A stretch of 47,357 bases of DNA from Pseudomonas brassicacearum subsp. neoaurantiaca (GCF_013608025.1 NZ_VDLV01000014.1:1-47357), one strand, 5' to 3'. Positions 16,774-25,634 are shown, counted from the first letter of the stretch. A program made the numbers and translations. Notes: a model not told the origin generated them from the sequence alone.

Positions 16774-16906
16774 TGTGGCGAGGGGATTTATCCCCGCTGG
16801 GGCGCGAAGCGGCCCTAAATCAGGACAACCCGGTGTGTCGGGCCGATAGAGTGGCTACTTTAAGGGGCTGCTGCGCAGCCCAGCGGGGATAAATCCCCTC
16901 GCCACA
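16774..16906. repeat. REPIN-like inverted repeat, GTGGCGAGGGGATTTATCCCC type
   Basis: Two inverted copies of TGTGGCGAGGGGATTTATCC, each with a GGGGATTTATCCCC-type palindrome, flank a spacer of about 85 bases that contains further short inverted repeats. It lies between the DUF6124 leader and the end of the AraC-type gene. This class belongs to the REP families of fluorescent pseudomonads. Confidence 0.8.
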
Positions 16907-16935
16907 GGGGCGGTGTTGCCCAAGCGAGAGGCGGC

Positions 16936-17928
16936 TCACGCCCTGAACCGACTCGGCGCTACGCCGCTCCAGCGTACGAAGGCATGGCGAAAGCTTGCTG
17001 TTTCACTGAAGCCGAGCAGCTCGGCGATCCGGTAGATCGGCAATTGGTCTTCGCAGAGCATTTGCTTGGCCCGCTCGAAGCGCAGTTCATCGAGCAGTTC
17101 CTGATAGCTGCAACCCAGGTCCTTGAGATGCCGGCGCAGGGTGCGCGCCGAGCAGTTCATTTGCTCGGCCAAGCGTTCCAGGCCCGGCGCAGCGTCCAGT
17201 TGCGCGACGAGCAGTTGGCGGATGCGTCCCAGCCAGGCCTGGCGGCCGGTGAACTCGGTGTTCTGCCGACGGCAGCGTTCGGCCATGGCGTGATGGGTGA
17301 TGGGATCAGCCAGCGGCAGGCGTTGCTCCAGCCAATGGCGATCGAAGGCGAAGGCGTTGTCGATGCTGTCGAAGCGCATCGGGCAGTTGAACAGCTCGGC
17401 GTAGCCCGCCTGGTAATCCGGCGCCGAATGTTCGAACCGCGCTGCGCGCAAGGGCAGCGGGTGGCCGAGGAGGTCGTTGCAGATCACCTTCAGCGAGACC
17501 ATGCAGAACTCGGCGTTGAACACCGCCAGGGCCGGGTTTTCCCGATAGTCGCTGGCGCTCAGCCAGATGTGCTCGCCGTCGTCTTCCAGTGCCAGCTCGA
17601 AGAGTGTTCCCAACAGCGCCGGGTAGCGCAGCGCCAGGCGCAAAGCGTCACCTAAGGTGGCACTGGTGAGCAGGGCATATCCGAGCATGCCGTAGGACGA
17701 AACGTGCATGTTGCGCCCAAGCTCCAGGCCGATGTCCCGCTTGAGGGCGACGGCGTTGGCACAGACCTGCATCTCCTGATTGGTGGTGATGCGCGTGTCG
17801 GCCCGGCTCAGATCCGCCGTGCTGATGCCGCTGCCGGCCAGCAATGCATCACGGGGCAGGCCGTCGTGCTTGAAGGCATCGAGCACCAGGGAGACGGCGT
17901 TGAGCGTGGTGAGGTGGGAATGCAGCAT
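16936..17928 (-). CDS. AraC family transcriptional regulator
   Basis: A 330-residue regulator with the N-terminal ligand-binding domain found in OruR/ArgR-like AraC proteins (residues about 15-200, with SSYGMLGYALLTSATLGDALRLALRYPALL) and a C-terminal double helix-turn-helix (about 235-330) containing NCSARTLRRHLKDLGCSYQELLDELRFERAKQML and IAELLGFSETASFRHAFVRWSGVAPSRFR. The ATG at 17928 fits the family start; its ribosome binding site is weak. It lies downstream of the asparaginase gene on the same strand, separated by a REPIN. It may control amino-acid use genes nearby, but its target and effector are not shown by the sequence. Confidence 0.92.
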   Translation of the reverse strand: MLHSHLTTLNAVSLVLDAFKHDGLPRDALLAGSGISTADLSRADTRITTNQEMQVCANAVALKRDIGLELGRNMHVSSYGMLGYALLTSATLGDALRLALRYPALLGTLFELALEDDGEHIWLSASDYRENPALAVFNAEFCMVSLKVICNDLLGHPLPLRAARFEHSAPDYQAGYAELFNCPMRFDSIDNAFAFDRHWLEQRLPLADPITHHAMAERCRRQNTEFTGRQAWLGRIRQLLVAQLDAAPGLERLAEQMNCSARTLRRHLKDLGCSYQELLDELRFERAKQMLCEDQLPIYRIAELLGFSETASFRHAFVRWSGVAPSRFRA

Positions 17929-18008
17929 GGTCCGTTTCCAGCCTTGGGAGACGGGAGACGGAGCAAGTTGTATGCCGGTCCAGTATCGCAAAGCAATCGC
18001 TGGACCCT

Positions 18009-18098
18009 TGTGGGAGCGAGCTTGCTCGCGATTGCGTTGTGTCAGTCAAAGCAAATGTCGACTGTGCTGCCGCTATCGCGAGCAAGCTCGCTCCCACA
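18009..18098. repeat. REPIN, TGTGGGAGCGAGCTTGCTCGCGA type
   Basis: Two inverted copies of a 20-odd base REP (TGTGGGAGCGAGCTTGCTCG and its complement) flank a 40-odd base spacer. It lies between the AraC regulator and asparaginase genes. Confidence 0.88.
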
Positions 18099-18113
18099 GG
18101 GTTTAGCAGGGGG

Positions 18114-19118
18114 TTAGATCAGCTCACCGCAAAGATCCAGCTCAACCAACCGCCGAACTTCATCCACCGGCAACCCCGCGCCAATCAACGCCTGCAACTT
18201 GCCGAATGCCGCCTCGCGGGTCATGCCGCCGCCGGACAGCACGCCAACGCCACGCAAGCGGCTGCCGGCTTCGTACACGTCCAGCTCGACGCCGCCTTCA
18301 TGGCATTGTGTGACCGCGACCACCACCACACCGCTGTCCCGCGCCCGCTCCAGGCTGGCGAGGAACGCCGGGTTGTCGCTCGGCCCGGTGCCGCTGCCGT
18401 AGCACTCCAGCACCAGGCCCCGGATGCCGCTGCCCAGCAAGCCGTCGATGATTTCGGCACCGATGCCAGGGAACAGCGGCAGCGCCGCGACGTTCGCCAA
18501 GTGTTTCGGCTGGTTGTAATTCAGCTGCGTTGGCAGCGATGCGGCCTTGATCCCGCCACCTTGGCGTTCCAGGCGCTTGAACGGATGACGCCCGAAGCTG
18601 CGCACTTTCGCGCAACGGGTCGGCGCCAGCAGTTCACCGTGGAAATAAAGGTGCACGCCCGGCGCCAGGCCCTGGCCAAGGGCGACCAGCGCGCCGCTGA
18701 GGTTTTCCCAGGCATCGCTGTCGGTCACGCCGGCGGGCAGCATCGAACCGGTGAAGCAGACCCGCGCGTGCAGGCCCAACAACTGGAAGCTCATGGCGGC
18801 GGCGCTGTAGGCCAGCGTGTCGGTGCCATGCAGGATCAACACGCTGTCGCAGCCCTGCACGTCCACGGCGTCGACCACCGCTTCGCGCAGTTGCTGCCAG
18901 TAGGCCGGGGTCATGTTGGCGCTGTCGATCAACGGTGACATTTCCCGGAAGCGCCACTGCGGCACCACCAGTTCGGGCTGGCTATGCAGGTAGTCGCGCA
19001 TCCGCGCTTCGAAGCCGGAGGCCGGGGCCAGGCCGTTGGCGCTGGCTTGCATGCCGATGGTGCCGCCGGTGTAGAGCACCATGACGTGCTGGGCGGCAGG
19101 GTAGGTCGAGGAATTCAT
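18114..19118 (-). CDS. ansA: L-asparaginase
   Basis: Amidohydrolase converting L-asparagine to aspartate and ammonia, 334 residues. The two Thr-containing active-site motifs are visible: YTGGTIGMQ at about residues 16-24 and LILHGTDTLAYSAAAMSF at about 92-110. SMLPAGVTDSDAWENLSGAL is also conserved. No signal peptide is seen, which favours a cytoplasmic type I enzyme. The ATG at 19118 has GGAGAACACC upstream. It lies in a minus-strand series with an AGCS symporter and aspartate ammonia-lyase, so the product aspartate can be taken on to fumarate. The gene symbol is given by analogy. Confidence 0.9.
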   Translation of the reverse strand: MNSSTYPAAQHVMVLYTGGTIGMQASANGLAPASGFEARMRDYLHSQPELVVPQWRFREMSPLIDSANMTPAYWQQLREAVVDAVDVQGCDSVLILHGTDTLAYSAAAMSFQLLGLHARVCFTGSMLPAGVTDSDAWENLSGALVALGQGLAPGVHLYFHGELLAPTRCAKVRSFGRHPFKRLERQGGGIKAASLPTQLNYNQPKHLANVAALPLFPGIGAEIIDGLLGSGIRGLVLECYGSGTGPSDNPAFLASLERARDSGVVVVAVTQCHEGGVELDVYEAGSRLRGVGVLSGGGMTREAAFGKLQALIGAGLPVDEVRRLVELDLCGELI

Positions 19119-19205
19119 GGGTGTTCTCCGAGGATGAAAACGGCCGCTTGGGTTAGCCGCCACAACATGAGGTCGAGCATGACGCCGACCTCGTGTTGTG
19201 TCACG

Positions 19206-19234
19206 CCGGGCGCAGGGGATGCGCCCGGTTTTTT
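19206..19234 (+). terminator. Plus-strand intrinsic terminator between agcS-type and ansA genes
   Basis: A 9-bp stem (19206-19214 with 19220-19228) is followed by six T on the plus strand. The flanking genes are on the minus strand, where the hairpin is preceded by A and not followed by T, so it best fits a stop for antisense transcription. A second stem lies next to it (about 19163-19196). Confidence 0.55.
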
Positions 19235-19250
19235 ACGATCAGCCTGCCGA

Positions 19251-20702
19251 TCAGCGTTGCGCTGCGGCCACGCCCGCCTGGGCGTTCTCAGGCTTGGCAA
19301 CCGGTGTCGACGGGCTCGCCGGCCAGGCGTTGCGGTCCAGGTCCAGGTCCGGGAACTTGCTGGAATCAAAGACAGGAACCTTGATGCCGGCCGAACGCTG
19401 GTCGTCGTAGTCACGCAGGATGCGCATGCCGACCTTGAACAGCAGGAACAGCGCGATCAGGTTCACGAACGCCAGCAGGGTCATGGTGATGTCGGCAAAC
19501 GCGAACACCGTGCTCAGGTTCTCGATGGCACCCCAGAAGATCAGGACCAGCACCAGGGCGCGGTAAGCCATCAGCGCCTTGCGGTTTTCACCGAGCATGA
19601 AGCGCAGGTTGTTCTCGCCGAGGTAGTAGTTGTAGAGGATCGAGGTGAACACGAACAGCGCCAGGGCCACGGAAATGAACATCCGACCCCAATCGCCGAC
19701 TACGGCCGCCAGGGAGTTCTGGGTCAGGGCAATGCCGTCGCCTTCGAAGCCCGGGGTGTAGAAACCCGACAGCAGGATCAGCAGCGCGGTGCAGGTGCAG
19801 ATCACGAAGGTGTCCAGGAACACGCTGAACGCTTGGACCACACCTTGTGCCACCGGGTGCTCGACCGACGCGACGGCGGCGACGTTAGGCGCACTGCCCA
19901 GGCCGGCTTCGTTGGCGAATACGCCACGCTTGACGCCCATGACGATGGCGCTGCCGATCAGGCCGCCAAAGGCTTGGTCCAGACCGAAGGCGCTCTTGAC
20001 GATGGTCGCCAGCATGCCCGGCACGTGTTCGAACTGCAGGACGATCACGTAGATGGTCACGGCGATGTACACCAGGGTCTTGACCGGTACCAGCAGGTCG
20101 GCAACCTTGGCGATACGCTTGATCCCGCCGATGAACACCAGGCCCAGCAACACCGCCAGGCCCAGGCCGGTGTAGGTGGTGTCGAGACCGAAGGCGTTGT
20201 TCAACGAGTGAGTCACAGCGTGGGCTTGCAGGCCATTGAAGGCGAAGCCGAAGGTGATCAGCAGCAGGAATGCCATGATCATGCCCAACCAGCGTTTCTG
20301 CAGGCCGTGCTGGATGTAATAGGACGGGCCGCCACGGAACTGGCCTTCGGAGTCGCAGCGCTTGTAGAGCTGGCCGAGGGAACATTCGAAGAAGCTGCTG
20401 GACATGCCGACCAGCGCGGTCACCCACATCCAGAACACCGCACCAGGACCGCCGAGGGTCACGGCGATGCCGACACCGGCAATGTTGCCCGCGCCGACGC
20501 GACCGGCCAGGCTGAGCATCAGGGCCTGGAACGAACTGAGCTGGTCAGTGCTGCTTTTCAGGCTGTCACGGAACACCGCGAACATATGGAAGAAGTGACG
20601 GAACTGGACGAAACGCGAGCGGATCGTGAAGTAGCCACCGAGCCCGACAATGAGCGCGATCAGCACTTTCCCTGAGAGGAAGTCGTTGATGACTTCGAGC
20701 AT
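19251..20702 (-). CDS. Sodium:alanine/glycine symporter (AGCS family)
   Basis: Inner-membrane sodium-coupled amino-acid symporter, 483 residues and about ten membrane segments. Family signatures include FQALMLSLAGRVGAGNIAGVGIAVTLGGPGAVFWMW, GGPSYYIQHGL and VFANEAGLGSAPN. The start at 20702 has GAGGAATACTC upstream; the longer frame to 20873 lacks family support. It sits between asparaginase and aspartate ammonia-lyase genes on the same strand, which suggests import of an amino acid used in the same pathway, although the family usually carries alanine or glycine. A hydrophilic tail of about 40 residues ends the protein. Confidence 0.92.
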   Translation of the reverse strand: MLEVINDFLSGKVLIALIVGLGGYFTIRSRFVQFRHFFHMFAVFRDSLKSSTDQLSSFQALMLSLAGRVGAGNIAGVGIAVTLGGPGAVFWMWVTALVGMSSSFFECSLGQLYKRCDSEGQFRGGPSYYIQHGLQKRWLGMIMAFLLLITFGFAFNGLQAHAVTHSLNNAFGLDTTYTGLGLAVLLGLVFIGGIKRIAKVADLLVPVKTLVYIAVTIYVIVLQFEHVPGMLATIVKSAFGLDQAFGGLIGSAIVMGVKRGVFANEAGLGSAPNVAAVASVEHPVAQGVVQAFSVFLDTFVICTCTALLILLSGFYTPGFEGDGIALTQNSLAAVVGDWGRMFISVALALFVFTSILYNYYLGENNLRFMLGENRKALMAYRALVLVLIFWGAIENLSTVFAFADITMTLLAFVNLIALFLLFKVGMRILRDYDDQRSAGIKVPVFDSSKFPDLDLDRNAWPASPSTPVAKPENAQAGVAAAQR

Positions 20703-21105
20703 GAGTATTCCTCGCTGTTTTTTGTTTAAGCAATGATGGCCATTTGGAAACATCGTGTTACATCGGTCGGCGCGCGGCTCGACAGATTGGGGATGCTTCG
20801 TCCCGGTCCACTTCGCGGGTTTGTTATTAGTTCGGTTTTCGCATGTTGTTGAGGCCTCGTTGACGACGACCACTCATGCGAAGAGGGGCGGCACTATACC
20901 TATCAGTGCGACGCCCGTCTGCACAGTTGTGGTGCATGCGACGAAACGAACCCTTGTATCTCCTGGCCTTTCGGTCAGGTTCTTGCGGGAGAGAGCCGGC
21001 TCGCGATGGCGGGCGACGCGGGGTACAACGGCAGCGCGTCGCTGTTTATCGAGAGTCAGCTCGTTCCTACAGTTCTGTCTTGCTTGCAGCCGTTTGTTAA
21101 AAAAA
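20703..21105. other. Intergenic region with degenerate REP and symporter promoter region
   Basis: About 400 bases with no supported gene. It holds a degenerate REPIN-like pair at about 20983-21072 (GCGGGAGAGAGCCGGCTCGC facing an imperfect inverse copy ending TCGTTCCTAC). The symporter promoter should lie in the part near 20703. No clear operator was found. Confidence 0.4.
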
Positions 21106-21134
21106 AGGGCTTGGGGAACGAGTCCCCAAGCCCT
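21106..21134 (-). terminator. Intrinsic terminator after aspA
   Basis: A 12-bp stem (21106-21117 with 21123-21134), followed on the minus strand by a T run of eight or more, lies about 50 bp past the aspA stop. Confidence 0.9.
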
Positions 21135-21187
21135 CAAAAGGTGAGAGGTGTCTAGTCCCTCGACCTGGTGAGCGGTGGTCGCGTCGA

Positions 21188-22612
21188 TCAAGCCTTCAGT
21201 GGGACCAGACGCGGGGCAATCATGTTTTCCGGGCGCAGGATGTCGTCGAGCATGGCGTCGTCGAGCAAGCCTTCTTCGCGCACCAGTTCCAGCACGCCAC
21301 GGCCGCTTTCCAGGGCGACGCGGGCGATGCGGGTGGCGTTTTCATAGCCGATGTACGGGTTCAGGGCGGTGACCAGGCCGATCGAGTGCTCGACCAGCTC
21401 ACGGCAGCGCGCTTCGTTGGCGGTGATGCCGACGATGCAGTGCTCGCGCAGCATGTCCATGGCGCGTTGCAGCAGGCGGATCGAGTCGAAGATCTTGAAG
21501 GCGATTAGCGGCTCCATCACGTTCAGTTGCAGTTGGCCGCCTTCGGCCGCCATGGTCAGGGCCAGGTCGTTGCCGATGATCTGGAACGCCACTTGGTTGA
21601 CCGCTTCCGGGATCACCGGGTTGACCTTGCCTGGCATGATCGAGCTGCCTGGCTGGCGGGCCGGCAGGTTGATTTCGTTGATGCCGGTGCGTGGGCCGCT
21701 GGACAGCAGGCGCAGGTCGTTGCAGATCTTCGACAGCTTGACCGCGGTGCGCTTGAGCATGCCGGAGAACAGTACGAAGGCGCCCATGTCGGAGGTGGCT
21801 TCGATCAGGTCGGCGGCTGGCACCAGCGGCTGGCCGCTGATGGTTGCCAGGCGTTGTACGGCCAGGGCCTGGTAGCGCGGGTCGGCGTTGATGCCGGTGC
21901 CGATGGCGGTGCCGCCCAGGTTTACTTCGGTCAGCAGCTCAGGCGCCAGGGTTTTCAGGCGTGCCAGGTCTTCGCTCAGGGTAGTGGCGAAGGCGCGGAA
22001 TTCCTGGCCGAGGGTCATCGGCACGGCGTCTTGCAGTTGGGTGCGGCCCATTTTCAGGACGTGGCTGAATTCTTCGCCCTTGGCGGCGAACGCCTGGATC
22101 AGGCTGTCGAGGCTGGCCAGCAACGCGTCGTGACCCAGCAGCAGACCCAGGCGGATCGCGGTCGGGTAGGCGTCGTTGGTGGACTGCGCCATGTTTACAT
22201 CGTTGTTGGGGTGCAGGTACTGGTACTCGCCCTTCTGGTGACCCATGGCCTCCAGCGCGATGTTGGCGATGACTTCGTTGGCATTCATGTTGGTCGACGT
22301 ACCGGCGCCGCCCTGGATCATGTCCACCACGAATTCCTCGTGGAAATCGCCACGGATCAACCGTGCACAGGCTTCGCTGATGGCGGCGTGCTTGGCTTCG
22401 CTGAGCTGGCCCAGCTCGCGGTTGGCATCAGCGGCGGCTTGCTTGACCATTGCCAGACCGACCACCAGCTTGGGGTAATGCGAGATCGGGACACCGGAGA
22501 GACGAAAGTTATTGATCGCTCGCAGGGTCTGGATGCCGTAATACGCTTGCGCCGGTACTTCGAGTACGCCAAGCAGGTCTTTTTCTGTGCGGAATGATGC
22601 AGCGGAGGACAT
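21188..22612 (-). CDS. aspA: Aspartate ammonia-lyase
   Basis: Cytoplasmic enzyme of the fumarase/aspartase superfamily, 474 residues, converting L-aspartate to fumarate and ammonia. The family signature GSSIMPGKVNPV is present near residues 325-336, with QGGAGTSTNMNANEV and the first conserved region HPNNDVNMAQSTNDAYPTA. The start at 22612 (MSSAASFRTEKDLLG) gives the usual family length; an ATG four codons upstream (22624) is possible and neither has a strong ribosome binding site. An intrinsic terminator follows. It is divergent from a LysR regulator gene and upstream of the symporter and asparaginase genes. Confidence 0.95.
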   Translation of the reverse strand: MSSAASFRTEKDLLGVLEVPAQAYYGIQTLRAINNFRLSGVPISHYPKLVVGLAMVKQAAADANRELGQLSEAKHAAISEACARLIRGDFHEEFVVDMIQGGAGTSTNMNANEVIANIALEAMGHQKGEYQYLHPNNDVNMAQSTNDAYPTAIRLGLLLGHDALLASLDSLIQAFAAKGEEFSHVLKMGRTQLQDAVPMTLGQEFRAFATTLSEDLARLKTLAPELLTEVNLGGTAIGTGINADPRYQALAVQRLATISGQPLVPAADLIEATSDMGAFVLFSGMLKRTAVKLSKICNDLRLLSSGPRTGINEINLPARQPGSSIMPGKVNPVIPEAVNQVAFQIIGNDLALTMAAEGGQLQLNVMEPLIAFKIFDSIRLLQRAMDMLREHCIVGITANEARCRELVEHSIGLVTALNPYIGYENATRIARVALESGRGVLELVREEGLLDDAMLDDILRPENMIAPRLVPLKA

Positions 22613-22709
22613 GATGGAAATCATCTCAATAAGGACCCGGTCTGAGCCGGAACGCTGTGAATCCTAGGCTTTCAGAAAAAAATGGGCCAATGCTGTTAAA
22701 CACTGGCCT

Positions 22710-22724
22710 ATGCATATTCGGCAT
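22710..22724. promoter_or_regulatory. Candidate LysR-type operator between aspA and its divergent regulator
   Basis: ATGC-N7-GCAT (ATGCATATTCGGCAT) fits the dyad T-N11-A rule for LysR binding sites and lies in the divergent intergenic region. Binding is inferred. Confidence 0.5.
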
Positions 22725-22794
22725 AATGCCGGTGTGACGCCGACGACGCGGCGAACGTGTGACCTGTTTTGGTGCGTCCTTCGGGAGGGCGGTG

Positions 22795-23712
22795 ATGAAT
22801 CTAGAAAGCAAATGGCTCGAGGACTTCAGTGCCCTGGCCGCGACTCGCAGTTTTTCCCAGGCGGCCGAACGACGCTTTGTGACGCAGCCCGCTTTCAGTC
22901 GGCGGATCCGAAGCCTTGAAGCGGCGCTGGGGCTGACGCTGGTCAACCGCTCGCGCACGCCGATCGAGCTGACCGCGGCGGGGCAACTGTTCCTGGTGAC
23001 GGCGCGCACGGTGGTCGAGCAGTTGGGCGAGGTGCTGCGGCATCTGCATCATCTGGAGGGCGGGCAGGGCGAAGTGATCCAGGTGGCAGCCGCGCACTCC
23101 CTGGCGCTCGGCTTCTTCCCGCGCTGGATTGCCCAGTTGCGCAACGACGGCATGAACATCGCCACGCGGCTGGTGGCGACCAACGTGGGCGATGCCGTAC
23201 ATGCCTTGCGTGAAGGCGGCTGCGACCTGATGCTGGCTTTCTATGACCCGGATTCGGCGATGCAGATGGATCCGGAGATTTTCCCGTCCTTGCATTTGGG
23301 CCAGACCGAGATGCTCCCGGTCTGCGCCGCCGACGCACAGGGCCGGCCGTTGTTCGACCTCGAAGGCGAGGCCAGTGTGCCGCTGTTGGCCTACAGCGCC
23401 GGGGCCTTCCTCGGGCGTTCGGTGAACCAGTTGTTGCGCCAGCGCGCGCTGCGCTTCACCACTGTCTACGAGACGGCCATGGCCGACAGCCTGAAAAGCA
23501 TGGCGCTGGAAGGGCTGGGTATCGCCTGGGTCCCTCACCTGAGTGTGCGCAACGAACTGGCCCGGGGCGAGTTGGTCATCTGCGGTGGTGCGCAATGGCA
23601 TGTCCCGCTGGAGATCCGCCTGTACCGCTGCGCCCTGGTGCGCAAGGCCAACGTGCGATTGTTGTGGCGCAAGCTTGAGGGTGGCGTGGTGCAGGGCGTG
23701 GCCGATTCTTGA
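22795..23712 (+). CDS. LysR family transcriptional regulator
   Basis: A 305-residue LysR regulator. The winged helix-turn-helix covers about residues 1-65 (FSALAATRSFSQAAERRFVTQPAFSRRIRSLEAALG), followed by the effector-binding domain from about residue 90 (IQVAAAHSLALGFFPRWIAQL). The ATG at 22795 has GGGAGGG upstream; the reading from 22759 is not needed. It is divergent from aspA and is the natural candidate for its regulation, as is common for this family; a matching LysR-type box lies between them. The effector is unknown. Confidence 0.92.
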   Translation: MNLESKWLEDFSALAATRSFSQAAERRFVTQPAFSRRIRSLEAALGLTLVNRSRTPIELTAAGQLFLVTARTVVEQLGEVLRHLHHLEGGQGEVIQVAAAHSLALGFFPRWIAQLRNDGMNIATRLVATNVGDAVHALREGGCDLMLAFYDPDSAMQMDPEIFPSLHLGQTEMLPVCAADAQGRPLFDLEGEASVPLLAYSAGAFLGRSVNQLLRQRALRFTTVYETAMADSLKSMALEGLGIAWVPHLSVRNELARGELVICGGAQWHVPLEIRLYRCALVRKANVRLLWRKLEGGVVQGVADS

Positions 23713-23729
23713 AACTCACGCAGCCCCCT

Positions 23730-23818
23730 TATGAGAGCGAGCTTGCTCGCGATTTCGGCCGGACATTCACAGTTGTATTGCCTGACCTAACGCCATCGCG
23801 AGCAAGCTCGCTCCCACA
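23730..23818. repeat. REPIN, GAGCGAGCTTGCTCGCGA type
   Basis: Inverted pair of GAGCGAGCTTGCTCGCGAT around a 40-odd base spacer, between the LysR gene and the purE promoter region. The left arm begins TGAGAG instead of TGGGAG. Confidence 0.85.
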
Positions 23819-23921
23819 GGGATCTGTGTTGTTATTCTGCTGACCTGCGAGTCAATAAAACCGCCGCTTCAGAGCAAATGACAGATGGTCGGCGAAAGTG
23901 CGTTTAATTCGTCATTTTCGG

Positions 23922-23927
23922 TATACT
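23922..23927 (+). promoter_or_regulatory. Candidate -10 element of the purEK promoter
   Basis: TATACT is a good -10 hexamer about 120 bases before purE; no clear -35 hexamer is seen at 16-18 bases upstream. It would give a leader of about 110 nucleotides that includes the terminator at 23965-24006. Confidence 0.45.
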
Positions 23928-23964
23928 GCCCGGCCTTCGGTCGGTTCACCCGGCCATAATTCGT

Positions 23965-24006
23965 ACAACAAGCCACGCCGGTTTCCTGCGTGGCTTGTTG
24001 TTTTTT
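23965..24006 (+). terminator. Intrinsic terminator in the purE leader (possible attenuator)
   Basis: A perfect 14-bp stem (23965-23978 with 23988-24001), a 9-base loop and a T run ending at 24006. It lies between the likely promoter and purE, 38 bases before the ATG, with no gene upstream on this strand between the REPIN and the leader. The upstream LysR gene could also end here, which would make it an ordinary terminator. Confidence 0.8.
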
Positions 24007-24044
24007 GACGCGCCCGAGGGCGCCCAGAGAGAAGAGGCACGACG

Positions 24045-24536
24045 ATGAGTGCACTGGTTGGCGTGATCATGGGCTCCAAGTCCGATTGGTCCACCCTTAG
24101 CCACACCGCCGATATGCTGGAAAAGCTCGGCATCCCTTACGAGGTGAAAGTGGTGTCCGCCCACCGTACCCCGGACCTGCTGTTCCAGTACGCCGAAGAA
24201 GCCGAGGCGCGCGGCATCGAAGTGATCATCGCCGGCGCTGGTGGCGCGGCCCACCTGCCAGGCATGTGCGCGGCCAAGACCCACTTGCCGGTGCTGGGCG
24301 TGCCGGTGCAGTCGTCGATGCTCTCGGGTGTCGATTCGTTGCTGTCGATCGTGCAGATGCCAGCCGGCATCCCGGTCGCGACCCTGGCCATCGGCAAGGC
24401 CGGTGCGATCAACGCCGCGCTGTTGTCGGCGAGTATCCTGGGCGCCAAGCACCCACAGTTTCATACCGTGCTGAAAAAATTCCGCGCTGAGCAGACAGAC
24501 AGCGTCCTGGACAATCCAGACCCACGCATTGCCTGA
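24045..24536 (+). CDS. purE: 5-(carboxyamino)imidazole ribonucleotide mutase
   Basis: Cytoplasmic purine biosynthesis enzyme, 163 residues, moving the carboxyl group of N5-CAIR to C4 to give CAIR. The substrate-binding motifs are visible: [10 protein letters not shown] at the N terminus, [10 protein letters not shown] at about residues 36-45 and the [11 protein letters not shown] loop at about 65-75. AAGAGG lies upstream of the ATG. It is followed by purK after 12 bp, the usual pair in which PurK makes the substrate of PurE. Expression may be governed by a terminator in the leader. Confidence 0.97.
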   Translation: MSALVGVIMGSKSDWSTLSHTADMLEKLGIPYEVKVVSAHRTPDLLFQYAEEAEARGIEVIIAGAGGAAHLPGMCAAKTHLPVLGVPVQSSMLSGVDSLLSIVQMPAGIPVATLAIGKAGAINAALLSASILGAKHPQFHTVLKKFRAEQTDSVLDNPDPRIA

Positions 24537-24548
24537 GGTTGTTGACGA

Positions 24549-25634
24549 ATGAAGATCGGTGTAATCGGTGGCGGCCAGTTGGGTCGCATGTTGGCCTTGG
24601 CGGGCACCCCGCTGGGGATGAACTTCGCTTTCCTGGACCCGGCGCCGGACGCCTGTGCCGCCGCCTTGGGTGAACACCTTCGGGCCGACTATGGCGACCA
24701 GGATCACCTGCGCCAGTTGGCCGATGAAGTCGACCTGGTGACCTTCGAGTTCGAAAGTGTCCCGGCCGAAACCGTTGCCTTCCTGTCCCAGTTCGTCCCG
24801 GTCTACCCGAGCGCCGAAGCCCTGCGCATCGCCCGCGACCGCTGGTTCGAAAAGAACATGTTCAAGGACTTGGGCATCCCGACGCCGGCCTTCGCCGACA
24901 TCCAGTCCCAAGCTGACCTTGAAGCCGCTGTCGCCGCCATCGGCCTGCCAGCTGTGCTGAAGACCCGCACCCTGGGTTACGACGGCAAGGGCCAGAAGGT
25001 CCTGCGCAACCCTGAAGACGTCGCCGGCACCTTTGCCGAGCTGGGCAGCGTCGGTTGCCTGCTGGAAGGTTTCGTACCGTTCACCGGTGAAGTCTCGCTG
25101 ATCGCCGTGCGCGCACGCGACGGTGAAATCCGCTTCTACCCGCTGGTGCACAACACCCACAAGGACGGCATCCTCAAGCTGTCCGTCGCCAGCACCGACC
25201 ATCCGCTGCAAGCCTTGGCCGAGGACTACTCCAGCCGGGTGCTCAAGCAGCTCGATTACGTCGGCGTGATGGCGTTCGAGTTCTTCGAAGTGGACGGCGG
25301 CCTCAAGGCCAACGAAATCGCCCCGCGTGTGCATAACTCCGGGCACTGGACCACCGAAGGCGCCGAGTGCAGCCAGTTCGAAAACCACCTGCGGGCGGTG
25401 GCCGGGCTGCCGCTGGGTTCGACCGCCAAGGTCGGTGAAAGCGCGATGCTGAATTTCATCGGCAAAGTGCCGCACACCGAGAAAGTCCTGGCGATTGCCG
25501 ACTGCCACCTGCATCACTACGGCAAGGCTTTCAAAGCCGGGCGCAAGGTTGGTCACGCCAACCTGCGTTGCGCCGATCGGGACACGCTGGCCCAGCAGAT
25601 CATCAAGGTCGAGACATTGATCGCCGAGCAATAG
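24549..25634 (+). CDS. purK: 5-(carboxyamino)imidazole ribonucleotide synthase
   Basis: ATP-grasp enzyme, 361 residues, carboxylating AIR with bicarbonate and ATP to N5-CAIR. The N-terminal nucleotide-binding start KIGVIGGGQLGRMLALAG, the central LKTRTLGYDGKGQKVL loop and FFEVDGGLKANEIAPRVHNSGH (metal-binding Glu and Asn) are typical. Length is normal. It forms an operon with purE. Confidence 0.97.
   Translation: MKIGVIGGGQLGRMLALAGTPLGMNFAFLDPAPDACAAALGEHLRADYGDQDHLRQLADEVDLVTFEFESVPAETVAFLSQFVPVYPSAEALRIARDRWFEKNMFKDLGIPTPAFADIQSQADLEAAVAAIGLPAVLKTRTLGYDGKGQKVLRNPEDVAGTFAELGSVGCLLEGFVPFTGEVSLIAVRARDGEIRFYPLVHNTHKDGILKLSVASTDHPLQALAEDYSSRVLKQLDYVGVMAFEFFEVDGGLKANEIAPRVHNSGHWTTEGAECSQFENHLRAVAGLPLGSTAKVGESAMLNFIGKVPHTEKVLAIADCHLHHYGKAFKAGRKVGHANLRCADRDTLAQQIIKVETLIAEQ

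Noticed and set aside
16774..16906. CRISPR-like repeat spacing
   Set aside because: The repeats are inverted pairs with one spacer each and scattered positions, the REPIN pattern; no direct-repeat array or cas gene is present.
18039..20675. Plus-strand frames opposite asparaginase and symporter genes
   Set aside because: Shadows of the minus-strand genes; biased His/Gln/Arg composition and no ribosome binding site.
23946..25631. Minus-strand open frame of 561 residues across purE and purK
   Set aside because: Antisense shadow of well-recognised genes with no start signal or family match.
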